Part shown: piece after piece, positions 1 through 5,283 of the stretch
How positions within the stretch are numbered: the first letter of the stretch is position 1
How the letters are laid out: the number at the start of each line of letters is the position of its first letter
Assembly: GCA_947307375.1 (NCBI GenBank)
Contig: CAMZIX010000034.1
Location: 1-11,205, forward strand
Length of the DNA stretch: 11,205 nucleotides
Direction of reading: 5' to 3'
Source: an uncultured Clostridia bacterium
GTDB taxonomy: Bacteria > Bacillota_A > Clostridia > Oscillospirales > Oscillospiraceae
The notes under the pieces: generated by a model
Database searches by the model: none
Told to the model about the DNA's origin: nothing
The model's input: only the letters and a program-made list of their open reading frames with translations
Position numbers and translations under genes: made by a program

Positions 1-173
1 CCCCAGACGGTGCCGGGCATCAGGAAGGGCAGCGCGGTGAGCGCCTCGCTGACGCGGAACTGCACGGGGCCGTAGCTGATCGGCGCGAGAACGACCGTCA
101 GGGCGGCGTAGACGGCGGCGATGACGGCGGAGACGCTGAGCTTGAGGATCTTGCTGTTTTCTTGCCTGTTCAT
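1..173 (-). CDS. queT: QueT family queuosine-precursor ECF transporter S component (partial, 5' end only)
   Basis: Only the first 57 codons are inside the window; the gene runs off the left edge. QueT proteins are small integral-membrane S components of energy-coupling-factor transporters that take up queuosine precursors such as preQ1 or queuine. The visible protein has a short basic N-terminus, a first hydrophobic helix (about residues 10-30), and the stretch APISYGPVQFRVSEAL followed by PFLMPGT, which I recognise as the conserved start of the QueT family. The start is the ATG at 173-171. A GGAGG lies at 188-184, 10 nt upstream, partly hidden in a hairpin. The gene follows queH on the same strand, so uptake and the last tRNA modification step sit together, as expected for a queuosine-salvaging bacterium. 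The family call is from memory of the motif, not a search. Confidence 0.85.
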   Translation of the reverse strand, partial: MNRQENSKILKLSVSAVIAAVYAALTVVLAPISYGPVQFRVSEALTALPFLMPGTVW

Positions 174-315
174 GTTTTGGGGACCTCCATTTTTTATTTA
201 CGGCAGGATGGAGGCGAACAGGCAAAAGCATACAGGCGGGATCTCTCCCGCAGTCCATTTTTTGTTCGGCCCCATTCGGCCCGCGCTGGGTGTGGAAACC
301 AGCGGTTATGCGGTT
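174..315 (-). promoter_or_regulatory. Structured queT leader; possible riboswitch with SD-sequestering hairpin
   Basis: This is the 142-bp gap between the queH stop and the queT start, read on the minus strand. It holds three inverted repeats: CGCTGG/CCAGCG (304-299 with 289-284), GCGGGA-GAGA-TCCCGC (251-236), and CCTCCAT at 214-208 pairing with ATGGAGG at 190-184 across a 17-nt loop. The last one contains the queT ribosome binding site, so folding would block translation. preQ1 riboswitches are known to control queT genes in Bacillota. I cannot match this leader to preQ1 class I, II or III from memory, so riboswitch identity is inference only. Confidence 0.4.
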
Positions 316-939
316 TTATTCCGCGGCGTGCTCTTCCCTTTTGCGCAGAGAGTATTCACAGCCGCAGTAGAGCTGCCGGTACAGGCCGAAGCGCTCGGCC
401 AGTTCCGTGGAGCGCATCTCGCGCCCCTGCTTCTTGAAGTCGGAGGGCAGCCAGGCGACGCCGGTTTCGCGTGCGAGCGCCTCGCCCAGGGTGTTGATGC
501 GCACCGCGTCCTTGTGGCGCGAGAGCGTCAGCGTGCTGCAGAAAAAGTCGAAGCCCTCCCGGGCGGCGACCTTCGCCGTCTCGCGCAGGCGCAGGCGGAA
601 GCACTCGGTGCATCTCGCTCCGCCCTCGGGCTCGGCTTCGAGGCCGGCGCTGACCGCGCGGTAGTCTTCCGGCCGCCAGTCCTCCGTCAGCACCCCGACG
701 CGCCCCTGCAGCCCCATCTTGTCGAGCAGCTCGAGGAGCGTGGCGCAGCGGCGGACGAATTCCTCCTGCGGGTAGAGATTGGGGTTATACCACAGGAGCG
801 TGACGTCAAAGTACTGCGTCAGGTATTCCAGCACGGGGCCGGAACAGATGCCGCAGCAGGCGTGCAGCAGCACGCGCGGACGTTTTTCTCCCTGTTTCTG
901 GATGATCCGATCCAGTTCTTTCTGATAATTTCTGTTCAT
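316..939 (-). CDS. queH: Epoxyqueuosine reductase QueH
   Basis: QueH (formerly DUF208) catalyses the last step of queuosine formation, reducing epoxyqueuosine to queuosine in the anticodon wobble position of tRNA. It is the non-orthologous replacement for the cobalamin-dependent QueG. The 207-residue protein is normal length. It has LLHACCGICS at 24-33, with the paired Cys28-Cys29; EGGARCTECFRLRL at 105-118, with Cys110 and Cys113; FFCSTLTLSRHK at 132-143; DFKK at 167-170; and YCGC at 191-194. These are the family's conserved iron-sulfur and active-site segments. The ATG at 939 gives the usual family start (MNRNYQKELDRI) and is kept although no clear Shine-Dalgarno precedes it. A TAAAAT at 954-949, only 7 nt before the ATG, raises the possibility of a very short leader. 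queT follows on the same strand. Confidence 0.95.
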   Translation of the reverse strand: MNRNYQKELDRIIQKQGEKRPRVLLHACCGICSGPVLEYLTQYFDVTLLWYNPNLYPQEEFVRRCATLLELLDKMGLQGRVGVLTEDWRPEDYRAVSAGLEAEPEGGARCTECFRLRLRETAKVAAREGFDFFCSTLTLSRHKDAVRINTLGEALARETGVAWLPSDFKKQGREMRSTELAERFGLYRQLYCGCEYSLRKREEHAAE

Positions 940-982
940 GGGGCTTATTTTAACATGCCGCGCCGAAAAAAGCTACTCATTC

Positions 983-1011
983 TTGAAATATTCAGGGAAA
1001 TAAGATATGAT
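983..1011 (+). promoter_or_regulatory. Sigma-A-type promoter of the dCMP deaminase gene
   Basis: TTGAAA at 983-988 and TATGAT at 1006-1011 are separated by exactly 17 bp in an A/T-rich stretch between the divergent queH and deaminase genes. The expected start of transcription is near 1018. This would leave a leader of about 20 nt carrying the GGAGGT ribosome binding site at 1027-1032. Confidence 0.8.
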
Positions 1012-1037
1012 AAAGAAAAATGTCCCGGAGGTGTCAT

Positions 1038-1520
1038 ATGGACAACCGTACCAGCAAGCAGAACTACTATCTCGACATCGCCGACTCCGTGCTCGAGCGC
1101 TCCACCTGCCTGCGCCGCAAATACGGCGCGATCATCGTGCGCAACGACGAGATCATCTCCACCGGCTACAACGGAGCGCCGCGCGGCCGCCGCAACTGCT
1201 CCGATCTGGGCGGCTGCACCCGGGAAAAGCTGCATATCCCCTCCGGCGAGCGCTACGAGCTCTGCCGCAGCGTGCACGCCGAGGCCAACGCCATCATCTC
1301 CGCCTCGCGCCGCGACATGATCGGCTCGACGCTGTACCTCGTCGGCCGCGACGCGCGCACGAACGATCTGCTGCCGGACGCCATGTGCTGCTCGATGTGC
1401 AAGCGCCAGATCATCAACGCCGGCATCGACCGCGTCGTGATCCGCGTGGACGAGAAGATCTACCGCACGATCCCCGTCTCGGACTGGATCGAGAACGACG
1501 ACAGCATCTTCGATCTGTAA
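1038..1520 (+). CDS. Deoxycytidylate (dCMP) deaminase family protein
   Basis: A 160-residue zinc-dependent deaminase of the ComEB/dCMP deaminase type, predicted to convert dCMP to dUMP in the cytosol and so feed thymidylate synthesis. The zinc and catalytic residues are visible: His80 and Glu82 in SVHAEANAI (78-86), and Cys118 and Cys121 in CCSMC. The segment TGYNGAPRG (42-50) is the family's conserved substrate loop. I start at the ATG at 1038 because GGAGGT at 1027-1032 lies 5 nt upstream. An in-frame ATG at 1020 would put that ribosome binding site inside the gene and sits almost at the transcription start. No competence genes are nearby, so a comE-type role is not suggested. It has its own promoter and terminator, so it looks monocistronic. 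The exact substrate is not shown by the sequence. Confidence 0.92.
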   Translation: MDNRTSKQNYYLDIADSVLERSTCLRRKYGAIIVRNDEIISTGYNGAPRGRRNCSDLGGCTREKLHIPSGERYELCRSVHAEANAIISASRRDMIGSTLYLVGRDARTNDLLPDAMCCSMCKRQIINAGIDRVVIRVDEKIYRTIPVSDWIENDDSIFDL

Positions 1521-1540
1521 GGCGGAATTCGGAATTGAAA

Positions 1541-1581
1541 AAGCAAAACGGGGAGCTGTGAAAAAGCTCCCTGTTTTGCTT
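1541..1581 (+). terminator. Long-stem terminator after the deaminase gene
   Basis: A 17-bp stem pairs 1541-1557 with 1565-1581 around a 7-nt loop (1558-1564), with one G-T wobble. The lower arm is A-rich on the left and T-rich on the right (GTTTTGCTT), so the U-run is partly inside the stem. It begins 20 nt after the stop codon. Because of the symmetric A/T arms it could act in both directions. Confidence 0.8.
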
Positions 1582-1624
1582 GGATTGAACGCAGAAAGGA
1601 GGCTCCCGCCCCCCTTGCGCTCAC

Positions 1625-1671
1625 CCCATGCGGACCTGGGGCGCTGCGCATGGGCAGGAGTTTTGTTTTTT
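1625..1671 (+). terminator. Second terminator-like hairpin, possible palindromic repeat
   Basis: CCCATGCG at 1625-1632 pairs with CGCATGGG at 1647-1654 across a 14-nt GC-rich loop. The T-rich run TTTTGTTTTTTC starts 6 nt after the stem. This fits a back-up terminator after the deaminase gene. The gap between stem and T-run is longer than ideal, so it could instead be a dispersed palindromic repeat. The rest of 1582-1690 shows no gene. Confidence 0.4.
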
Positions 1672-1717
1672 CTATCCTCGCTTTGCGCCGAGCCAATCAA
1701 ATACATCAATTTTTGGC

Positions 1718-1746
1718 TTGACAGCATCAAATATATTTGATAAAAT
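1718..1746 (+). promoter_or_regulatory. Promoter of the ohrR-peroxidase-exporter operon
   Basis: A consensus TTGACA at 1718-1723 and TAAAAT at 1741-1746 are spaced by exactly 17 bp. This is the strongest-looking promoter in the window and would be nearly constitutive unless repressed. A perfect palindrome fills its spacer. Transcription would start near 1753, leaving a leader of about 25 nt with GGAGG at 1767-1771. Confidence 0.9.
1726..1741 (+). promoter_or_regulatory. Probable OhrR operator (16-bp perfect palindrome)
   Basis: ATCAAATATATTTGAT is its own reverse complement and covers the end of the promoter spacer and the first base of the -10 box. A bound repressor would therefore block RNA polymerase. 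AAATATATTTG occurs at 1729-1739 and again at 1743-1753. The half-site ATCAAATA recurs at 1696-1703, exactly 30 bp upstream of its copy in the palindrome. A second palindrome, TTTGTACAAA, lies at 1750-1759 around the predicted start. A/T-rich palindromes over their own promoters are typical for OhrR/MarR regulators; the assignment to this OhrR is inference from position. Confidence 0.75.
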
Positions 1747-1778
1747 ATATTTGTACAAAACAAAGCGGAGGAAAAGAG

Positions 1779-2231
1779 ATGGACTATGATTATCTGGAAG
1801 CGATGAAGCTGGCTAACCAGTTGTGCTTTCCGCTCTATGCCGCGGCGCGGCACGTGACGGGGCTCTATACGCCCGTGCTCAAGCCGCTGGGGCTGACCTA
1901 CACGCAGTATATCGTCTTTCTGGTGCTGTGGGAGAAGGACGGCCTGCCCGTCGGCGAGATCGGCGAAAAGCTGCTGCTGGATAACGGCACGCTCTCTCCG
2001 CTGCTGAAGAAGATGGAGCAGGCGGGCTATGTCCGCAGGGAGCGGAGCCGCGAGGACGAGCGCGTCGTTGTTATCACGCTGACGGAAGCGGGCCGCGCCC
2101 TGCGGGAAAAGGCGAAGGACGTCCCCGCAAAGGTCGCGGGCTGTATCGATCTGCCGCCGGAAAAGGCGCAGACGCTGTACGGCCTGCTGTATGAATTATT
2201 GGAAAACCAAAAGAAAACGGAAGGAGCATGA
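1779..2231 (+). CDS. ohrR: OhrR-type organic-peroxide-sensing MarR family repressor
   Basis: A 150-residue winged-helix MarR family protein. Its N-terminal LCFPLYAAARHVTGLY (15-30) is the OhrR signature. Cys16 matches the peroxide-sensing cysteine (Cys15 in Bacillus subtilis), and Tyr30 and Tyr41 match the tyrosines that hydrogen-bond to it. The winged helix spans about 55-105, with the wing near RSREDERVVVITLT. A second cysteine, Cys122, lies 106 residues after Cys16, close to the 105-residue spacing of the disulfide in Xanthomonas OhrR (22-127). That suggests a two-cysteine mechanism. In the family, oxidation of the sensing cysteine releases DNA and derepresses peroxide-defence genes. The ATG at 1779 is chosen for GGAGG at 1767-1771, 7 nt upstream; earlier in-frame starts fall inside the promoter. 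The gene ends 3 bp before the peroxidase gene, so it is probably autoregulated. Confidence 0.9.
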   Translation: MDYDYLEAMKLANQLCFPLYAAARHVTGLYTPVLKPLGLTYTQYIVFLVLWEKDGLPVGEIGEKLLLDNGTLSPLLKKMEQAGYVRRERSREDERVVVITLTEAGRALREKAKDVPAKVAGCIDLPPEKAQTLYGLLYELLENQKKTEGA

Positions 2232-2234
2232 AGG

Positions 2235-2786
2235 ATGAAAACAGTGTACGATTTTACGGTGAAGGATCGGCTCGGAAACGACGTCAGTCTGGCGGACTAT
2301 CGGGGCAAGGTGCTGCTGATCGTGAACACCGCGACCGGCTGCGGCTTCACGCCGCACTACGAGCCGCTGGAGGCCATGTACAGGGACTTGAAGGAGCAGG
2401 GCTTTGAGATTCTGGACTTCCCCTGCAATCAGTTTGCCAACCAGGCGCCCGGCGACGCGGACGAGATCCACCAGTTCTGCACGCTGAAGTTCGGAACGGA
2501 GTTCCCGCAGTTCAAAAAGATCGACGTCAACGGCGAGAATGCCGAGCCGCTGTTCGCGTTCCTCGCGGCGGAAAAGCCCTTCGCCGGTTTCGGCAAGGGT
2601 CTGAAGAACGCGGCGCTGAGCAAGTTCGCGGACATGAACAACAAGCAGTTCGGCGACATGGCCTATATCAAATGGAATTTCACCAAGTTTCTGATCGACC
2701 GTGAGGGCAGGGTTCTCGCCCGCTTCGAGCCCACCGCGGACATGAAGGATGTCAGAAACGCTGTGACCGAGGCGCTGAAAAAATGA
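2235..2786 (+). CDS. Glutathione peroxidase family (cysteine-type) peroxidase
   Basis: A 183-residue thioredoxin-fold peroxidase that reduces organic hydroperoxides and hydrogen peroxide in the cytosol. The peroxidatic Cys36 sits in NTATGCGFTPHYE, where animal enzymes carry selenocysteine; the codon here is TGC, not TGA. Gln70 lies in FPCNQFANQAPG (62-73), whose usual GG is AN here. Trp147-Asn148 in KWNFTKFLID completes the catalytic tetrad. Cys82 in FCTLKFG occupies the resolving-cysteine position of two-cysteine, thioredoxin-dependent members, so thioredoxin rather than glutathione is the likely reductant. It begins 3 bp after ohrR, with GGAG at 2223-2226 inside the ohrR end, and its stop overlaps the next start as ATGA. 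That places it under the OhrR-controlled promoter. Confidence 0.93.
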   Translation: MKTVYDFTVKDRLGNDVSLADYRGKVLLIVNTATGCGFTPHYEPLEAMYRDLKEQGFEILDFPCNQFANQAPGDADEIHQFCTLKFGTEFPQFKKIDVNGENAEPLFAFLAAEKPFAGFGKGLKNAALSKFADMNNKQFGDMAYIKWNFTKFLIDREGRVLARFEPTADMKDVRNAVTEALKK

Positions 2787-3907
2787 ACAGGACAGAGACA
2801 TCCCGCGAAAAAACGATCGTCAAAACCAGCATCATCGGGATCGTTGCCAACGTCTTTCTTGCCGGCTTCAAGGCGGTGATCGGTCTGATGACCAACTCCA
2901 TCGCCATCGTGCTCGACGCGGTCAACAACATCTCCGATGCGGGCAGCTCCCTGATCACGATCGTCGGTACGAAGCTGGCGGGCAGGGAGCCGGACAAGAA
3001 GCACCCCTTCGGCTACGGGCGCATCGAATACCTCAGCGCCATGATCATCTCCGTGATCGTGCTGTACGCGGGCATTACCTCCTTCGTGGAGTCCGTCAAG
3101 CAGATCATCCACCCGGAGACGCCGGACTATAACGCCGTTTCCCTCATCATCGTGGCCGTCGCGGTCGTGGTCAAGATCCTGCTCGGGCGTTACGTCAAGA
3201 GCGTGGGCGTCAAGGTGAACTCAGATTCTCTGATCAATTCCGGCGAGGACGCCACGCTGGACTCCGTCATATCGGCCTCGACGCTCCTTGCCGCGGGCAT
3301 CTTCCTCCTCTTCCACGTTTCCCTGGAGGCGTGGCTCGGTGCGGTCATCTCTCTCGTCATCATCAAATCCGGCATCGAAATGCTCAAGGACACGATCTCG
3401 CAGATCCTCGGCGAGCGCAACGACAAGGAGCTGGCCAGGGCGATCCGCGACACGGTGCTGAGCTTTCCGGAGGTGCAGGGCGCCTACGACCTGGTGATGA
3501 ACAATTACGGCCCGGATACCTGGAACGGATCCATCCACATCGAGGTTCCGGATACGTACTCGGCCGACGAGCTGGATCCGCTGATCCGCGAGATCACGAT
3601 GAAGGTCCTCCGGGAGCATCACGTCATCCTGACGGCGATCGGCGTATACTCGGTGAACACGAAGGACGAGGAGATCATCCAGGCCAGGCGGCAGGTGGAG
3701 GAGATCGTCTTTTCCCATGAACACGTCCGGCAGATGCACGGCTTCTATCTGACGAAGGAGCAGAAAAAGCTGCGCTTCGATATCGTGATCAGCTTTGACG
3801 CGAAGGATCGCCGGGCGGTCTGCAAGGAAGTCGTAGCTGACGTGCAGAAAGCCTTCCCGGACTATGAGCTGCAGGTCGCCATGGACACGGACTTTGCCGA
3901 AGAGTAA
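2783..3907 (+). CDS. Cation diffusion facilitator (CDF) metal exporter, probably Mn-type, with extended C-terminus
   Basis: A 374-residue member of the CDF family of metal/proton antiporters that export divalent metals across the cytoplasmic membrane. About six membrane helices lie between residues 12 and 205. The transport site usually formed by H/DxxxD motifs reads Asn48...Asp52 in helix 2 (NNISD) and Asp156...Asp160 in helix 5 (DATLD). This Asn-Asp-Asp-Asp set resembles Mn exporters such as pneumococcal MntE rather than the His-containing zinc type; the metal is inference. KHPFGYGRIEYL (73-84) is the family loop after helix 2. CDF proteins are usually about 300 residues. Here the cytosolic part (about 206-374) seems to hold two domains of the dimerisation type, roughly 212-290 and 300-370. 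Its ATG overlaps the peroxidase stop (2783-2786), so it is translationally coupled to the peroxide operon. Confidence 0.9.
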   Translation: MNRTETSREKTIVKTSIIGIVANVFLAGFKAVIGLMTNSIAIVLDAVNNISDAGSSLITIVGTKLAGREPDKKHPFGYGRIEYLSAMIISVIVLYAGITSFVESVKQIIHPETPDYNAVSLIIVAVAVVVKILLGRYVKSVGVKVNSDSLINSGEDATLDSVISASTLLAAGIFLLFHVSLEAWLGAVISLVIIKSGIEMLKDTISQILGERNDKELARAIRDTVLSFPEVQGAYDLVMNNYGPDTWNGSIHIEVPDTYSADELDPLIREITMKVLREHHVILTAIGVYSVNTKDEEIIQARRQVEEIVFSHEHVRQMHGFYLTKEQKKLRFDIVISFDAKDRRAVCKEVVADVQKAFPDYELQVAMDTDFAEE

Positions 3908-3970
3908 ACCGAATTTCCCTTGTGCGCGGCGATACTGATTCGGGCGTGTCAAAGCAAAGCTCTCAAGCGG

Positions 3971-4017
3971 ACAGAGGCTGTGAATACCGATTTTTTGATC
4001 GGTTTCACAGTCTCTGT
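3971..4017. terminator. Long hairpin at the end of the peroxide operon
   Basis: The arm 3971-3991 pairs with 3998-4017 around a 6-nt loop (TTTTTG), giving about 20 bp with one G-T wobble and one bulged T. It starts 64 nt after the exporter stop and could end the operon, but the T-run after it is weak on either strand (CTCTGTTTC on plus). The stop codon of the minus-strand TnpV remnant (4007-4005) lies inside its right arm, so the hairpin may have belonged to that element. Confidence 0.55.
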
Positions 4018-4166
4018 TTCAGATAGCGTTTCCGCTTCCGGCCATATTTGCCGAGCGGTTTGCTCTTCGTTTCGTCGAGGGTCAGATTTGGCAGGAGCAC
4101 ATCGCCAACGCGCATATAAGTCCCGCCGTTCTGATTAAAAAGGATACTGCTGTTTTCATGGATCAT
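4005..4166 (-). pseudogene. tnpV: TnpV-like transposon protein remnant, truncated and probably frameshifted
   Basis: The minus strand encodes a 53-codon frame. It contains NQNGGTYMRVGDVLLPNLTL (11-30), then KPLGKYG and KRYLKQRL before a stop. This matches my memory of the N-terminal half of TnpV, a roughly 120-residue protein carried by clostridial mobile elements; its function is not established. The stop at 4007-4005 removes the C-terminal half. The ribosome binding site GGAGG (4172-4168) is only 1 nt from the ATG of this frame (4166-4164) but 8 nt from another ATG at 4159-4157 in a different frame. One extra base in the T-run at about 4139-4135 would join that start to the TnpV frame, so a 1-base deletion is likely. 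Nothing else of an element is intact nearby. This is the only mobile-element trace in the window. Confidence 0.7.
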
Positions 4167-4172
4167 ACCTCC

Positions 4173-4296
4173 AAATCATTTTTGAAGCATCTTAAGCGTG
4201 AGTTTCCGCTTTTTGTATCCTTAACTGAGTGAATCCCCTCTCTGCGCTCTCCCCCTGCCGACCGTTCCCTTGCCGCAAGGATTTGTCTGCCGTCTG
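4173..4296. other. Non-coding stretch upstream of the TnpV remnant
   Basis: No supported gene on either strand. On the minus strand, 14 codons open to a TGA just before the TnpV ribosome binding site could be the end of a lost upstream gene, but a stop precedes them directly. Together with 3908-4004, this makes 3908-4416 a region without an intact gene. It contains only the hairpin, the TnpV remnant, an orphan terminator and the nfn promoter. Confidence 0.4.
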
Positions 4297-4327
4297 AAAA
4301 GCCCCTCTCTGCAAGCGGGGCTTTTTT
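4297..4327. terminator. Orphan bidirectional terminator before nfnA
   Basis: AAAAGCCCC at 4297-4305 pairs with GGGGCTTTT at 4317-4325 around an 11-nt loop, followed on the plus strand by a T-run to 4327. On the minus strand it would also end in TTTT. No intact gene on either strand ends next to it, so it may insulate the nfn promoter or end a transcript of a lost gene or small RNA. Confidence 0.75.
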
Positions 4328-4339
4328 CATGTTAATTGT

Positions 4340-4368
4340 TTGACTTTCCGCGCGGAATAGGGTAAAAT
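4340..4368 (+). promoter_or_regulatory. Sigma-A-type promoter of nfnAB
   Basis: TTGACT at 4340-4345 and TAAAAT at 4363-4368 have a 17-bp spacer. Transcription should begin near 4375, with a leader of about 40 nt carrying GAGGT at 4406-4410, 6 nt before the nfnA ATG. I see no operator-like palindrome or riboswitch in this short leader. Confidence 0.85.
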
Positions 4369-4416
4369 AAAAGATGCTGTGCAAGAAAAAAATCAAGGCA
4401 GCACCGAGGTGTAAGT

Positions 4417-5283
4417 ATGTACAAAGTAGTAACCAAGCGTTTTCTGAACGATGCGAAGACCATCTGCCTCTTTGAGATCGAAGCGCCCCTGATCGCCCGC
4501 CACGCGCAGGCGGGCCAGTTCGTCGTGTTCCGTCTGGACGAGCAGGGCGAGCGCGTGCCCGTATCCGTCGCCGGCTATGACCGCGAAAAGGGCACCGTCA
4601 CCGTCATGGTGCAGGCCGCCGGCCGCACCACCAAAATGCTGCACACCGTGGAGCAGGGCGACTATATCAGCGACATCGTCGGCCCGCTGGGCAAGGCCAC
4701 CGAGATGGACGGCCTGAAAAAGGTCTGCGTCGTCGGCGGCGGCGTCGGCTGCGCGATCGCCTACCCCATCGCCAAGGAGATGCACGAGCGCGGCATCGAC
4801 GTCACCTTCATCGCGGGCTTCCGCAGCGCCGACATCGTCATCCTGAAGGACGAGCTGGCGGCCGCCTGCAACAAGCTCATCATGTGCACCGACGACGGCA
4901 CCTACGGCCACAAGGGCTTCACCACCACCTACCTCAAGCGGGAGATCGAGACCAACATCGACTGGGGCAAGCCCCAGTTCGACCGCGTCATCGCCATCGG
5001 TCCGGACATCATGATGAAGTTCCTGGCCGAGGTCACCCGCCCCTACGGCATCAAAACCATCATCTCGCTCGACCCGATCATGGTCGACGGCACCGGCATG
5101 TGCGGCTGCTGCCGCGTCATCGTCGGCGGCGAGACCAAGTTCGCCTGCGTGGACGGTCCGGATTTCGACGCCCACCTGGTCGACTTCGATTCGCTGATCA
5201 AGCGCGCCGCCTTCTACAAGGACGAGCAGGACGAGGCCGCCAAACACATCTGCCGCATCACGGGAGGAAAGAGAAATGCCTGA
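4417..5283 (+). CDS. nfnA: NfnA, small subunit of NADH-dependent ferredoxin:NADP+ oxidoreductase
   Basis: A 288-residue cytosolic flavoprotein of the ferredoxin-NADP reductase superfamily. With NfnB it forms the electron-bifurcating transhydrogenase coupling NADH, NADPH and ferredoxin. The N-terminal barrel (about 1-95) binds FAD. A nucleotide-binding domain starts at VCVVGGGVGCAIAYPIAKE (about 103-121). The C-terminal [2Fe-2S] site shows Asp224, Cys229, Cys232 and Cys244. The D-x4-C-x2-C-x11-C spacing equals that of Thermotoga NfnA (Asp219, Cys224, Cys227, Cys239), including the unusual aspartate ligand. That spacing separates it from dihydroorotate dehydrogenase electron-transfer subunits, which it otherwise resembles. 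It is often annotated as a sulfide dehydrogenase or glutamate synthase partner. The stop overlaps the nfnB start by 8 bp. Confidence 0.93.
   Translation: MYKVVTKRFLNDAKTICLFEIEAPLIARHAQAGQFVVFRLDEQGERVPVSVAGYDREKGTVTVMVQAAGRTTKMLHTVEQGDYISDIVGPLGKATEMDGLKKVCVVGGGVGCAIAYPIAKEMHERGIDVTFIAGFRSADIVILKDELAAACNKLIMCTDDGTYGHKGFTTTYLKREIETNIDWGKPQFDRVIAIGPDIMMKFLAEVTRPYGIKTIISLDPIMVDGTGMCGCCRVIVGGETKFACVDGPDFDAHLVDFDSLIKRAAFYKDEQDEAAKHICRITGGKRNA

Noticed and set aside
1020..1037. Upstream ATG for the deaminase gene
   Set aside because: It lies just after the -10 box and would put the excellent GGAGGT inside the gene; the family start fits the ATG at 1038.
121..1320. 399-codon plus-strand frame across queH and the deaminase
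   Set aside because: It runs antisense to queH and then out of frame through the deaminase gene. Neither half looks like a protein, while queH and the deaminase have clear motifs.
945..1853. 302-codon minus-strand frame
   Set aside because: It is antisense to the deaminase, two hairpins, the ohrR promoter and the ohrR start. Composition is biased and no ribosome binding site is seen.
2235..2786. Selenoprotein glutathione peroxidase
   Set aside because: The active-site codon is TGC (Cys36); there is no in-frame TGA, so no selenocysteine is involved.
4082..4159. Alternative short frame starting at the ATG at 4159-4157
   Set aside because: It has the better ribosome-binding-site spacing but runs only 25 codons to a TGA, shows no family similarity, and is best explained as the original TnpV start left out of frame by a deletion.
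4158..4232. 24-codon plus-strand frame beginning MDHTSK
   Set aside because: It has no ribosome binding site and overlaps the TnpV start region on the other strand; no support.
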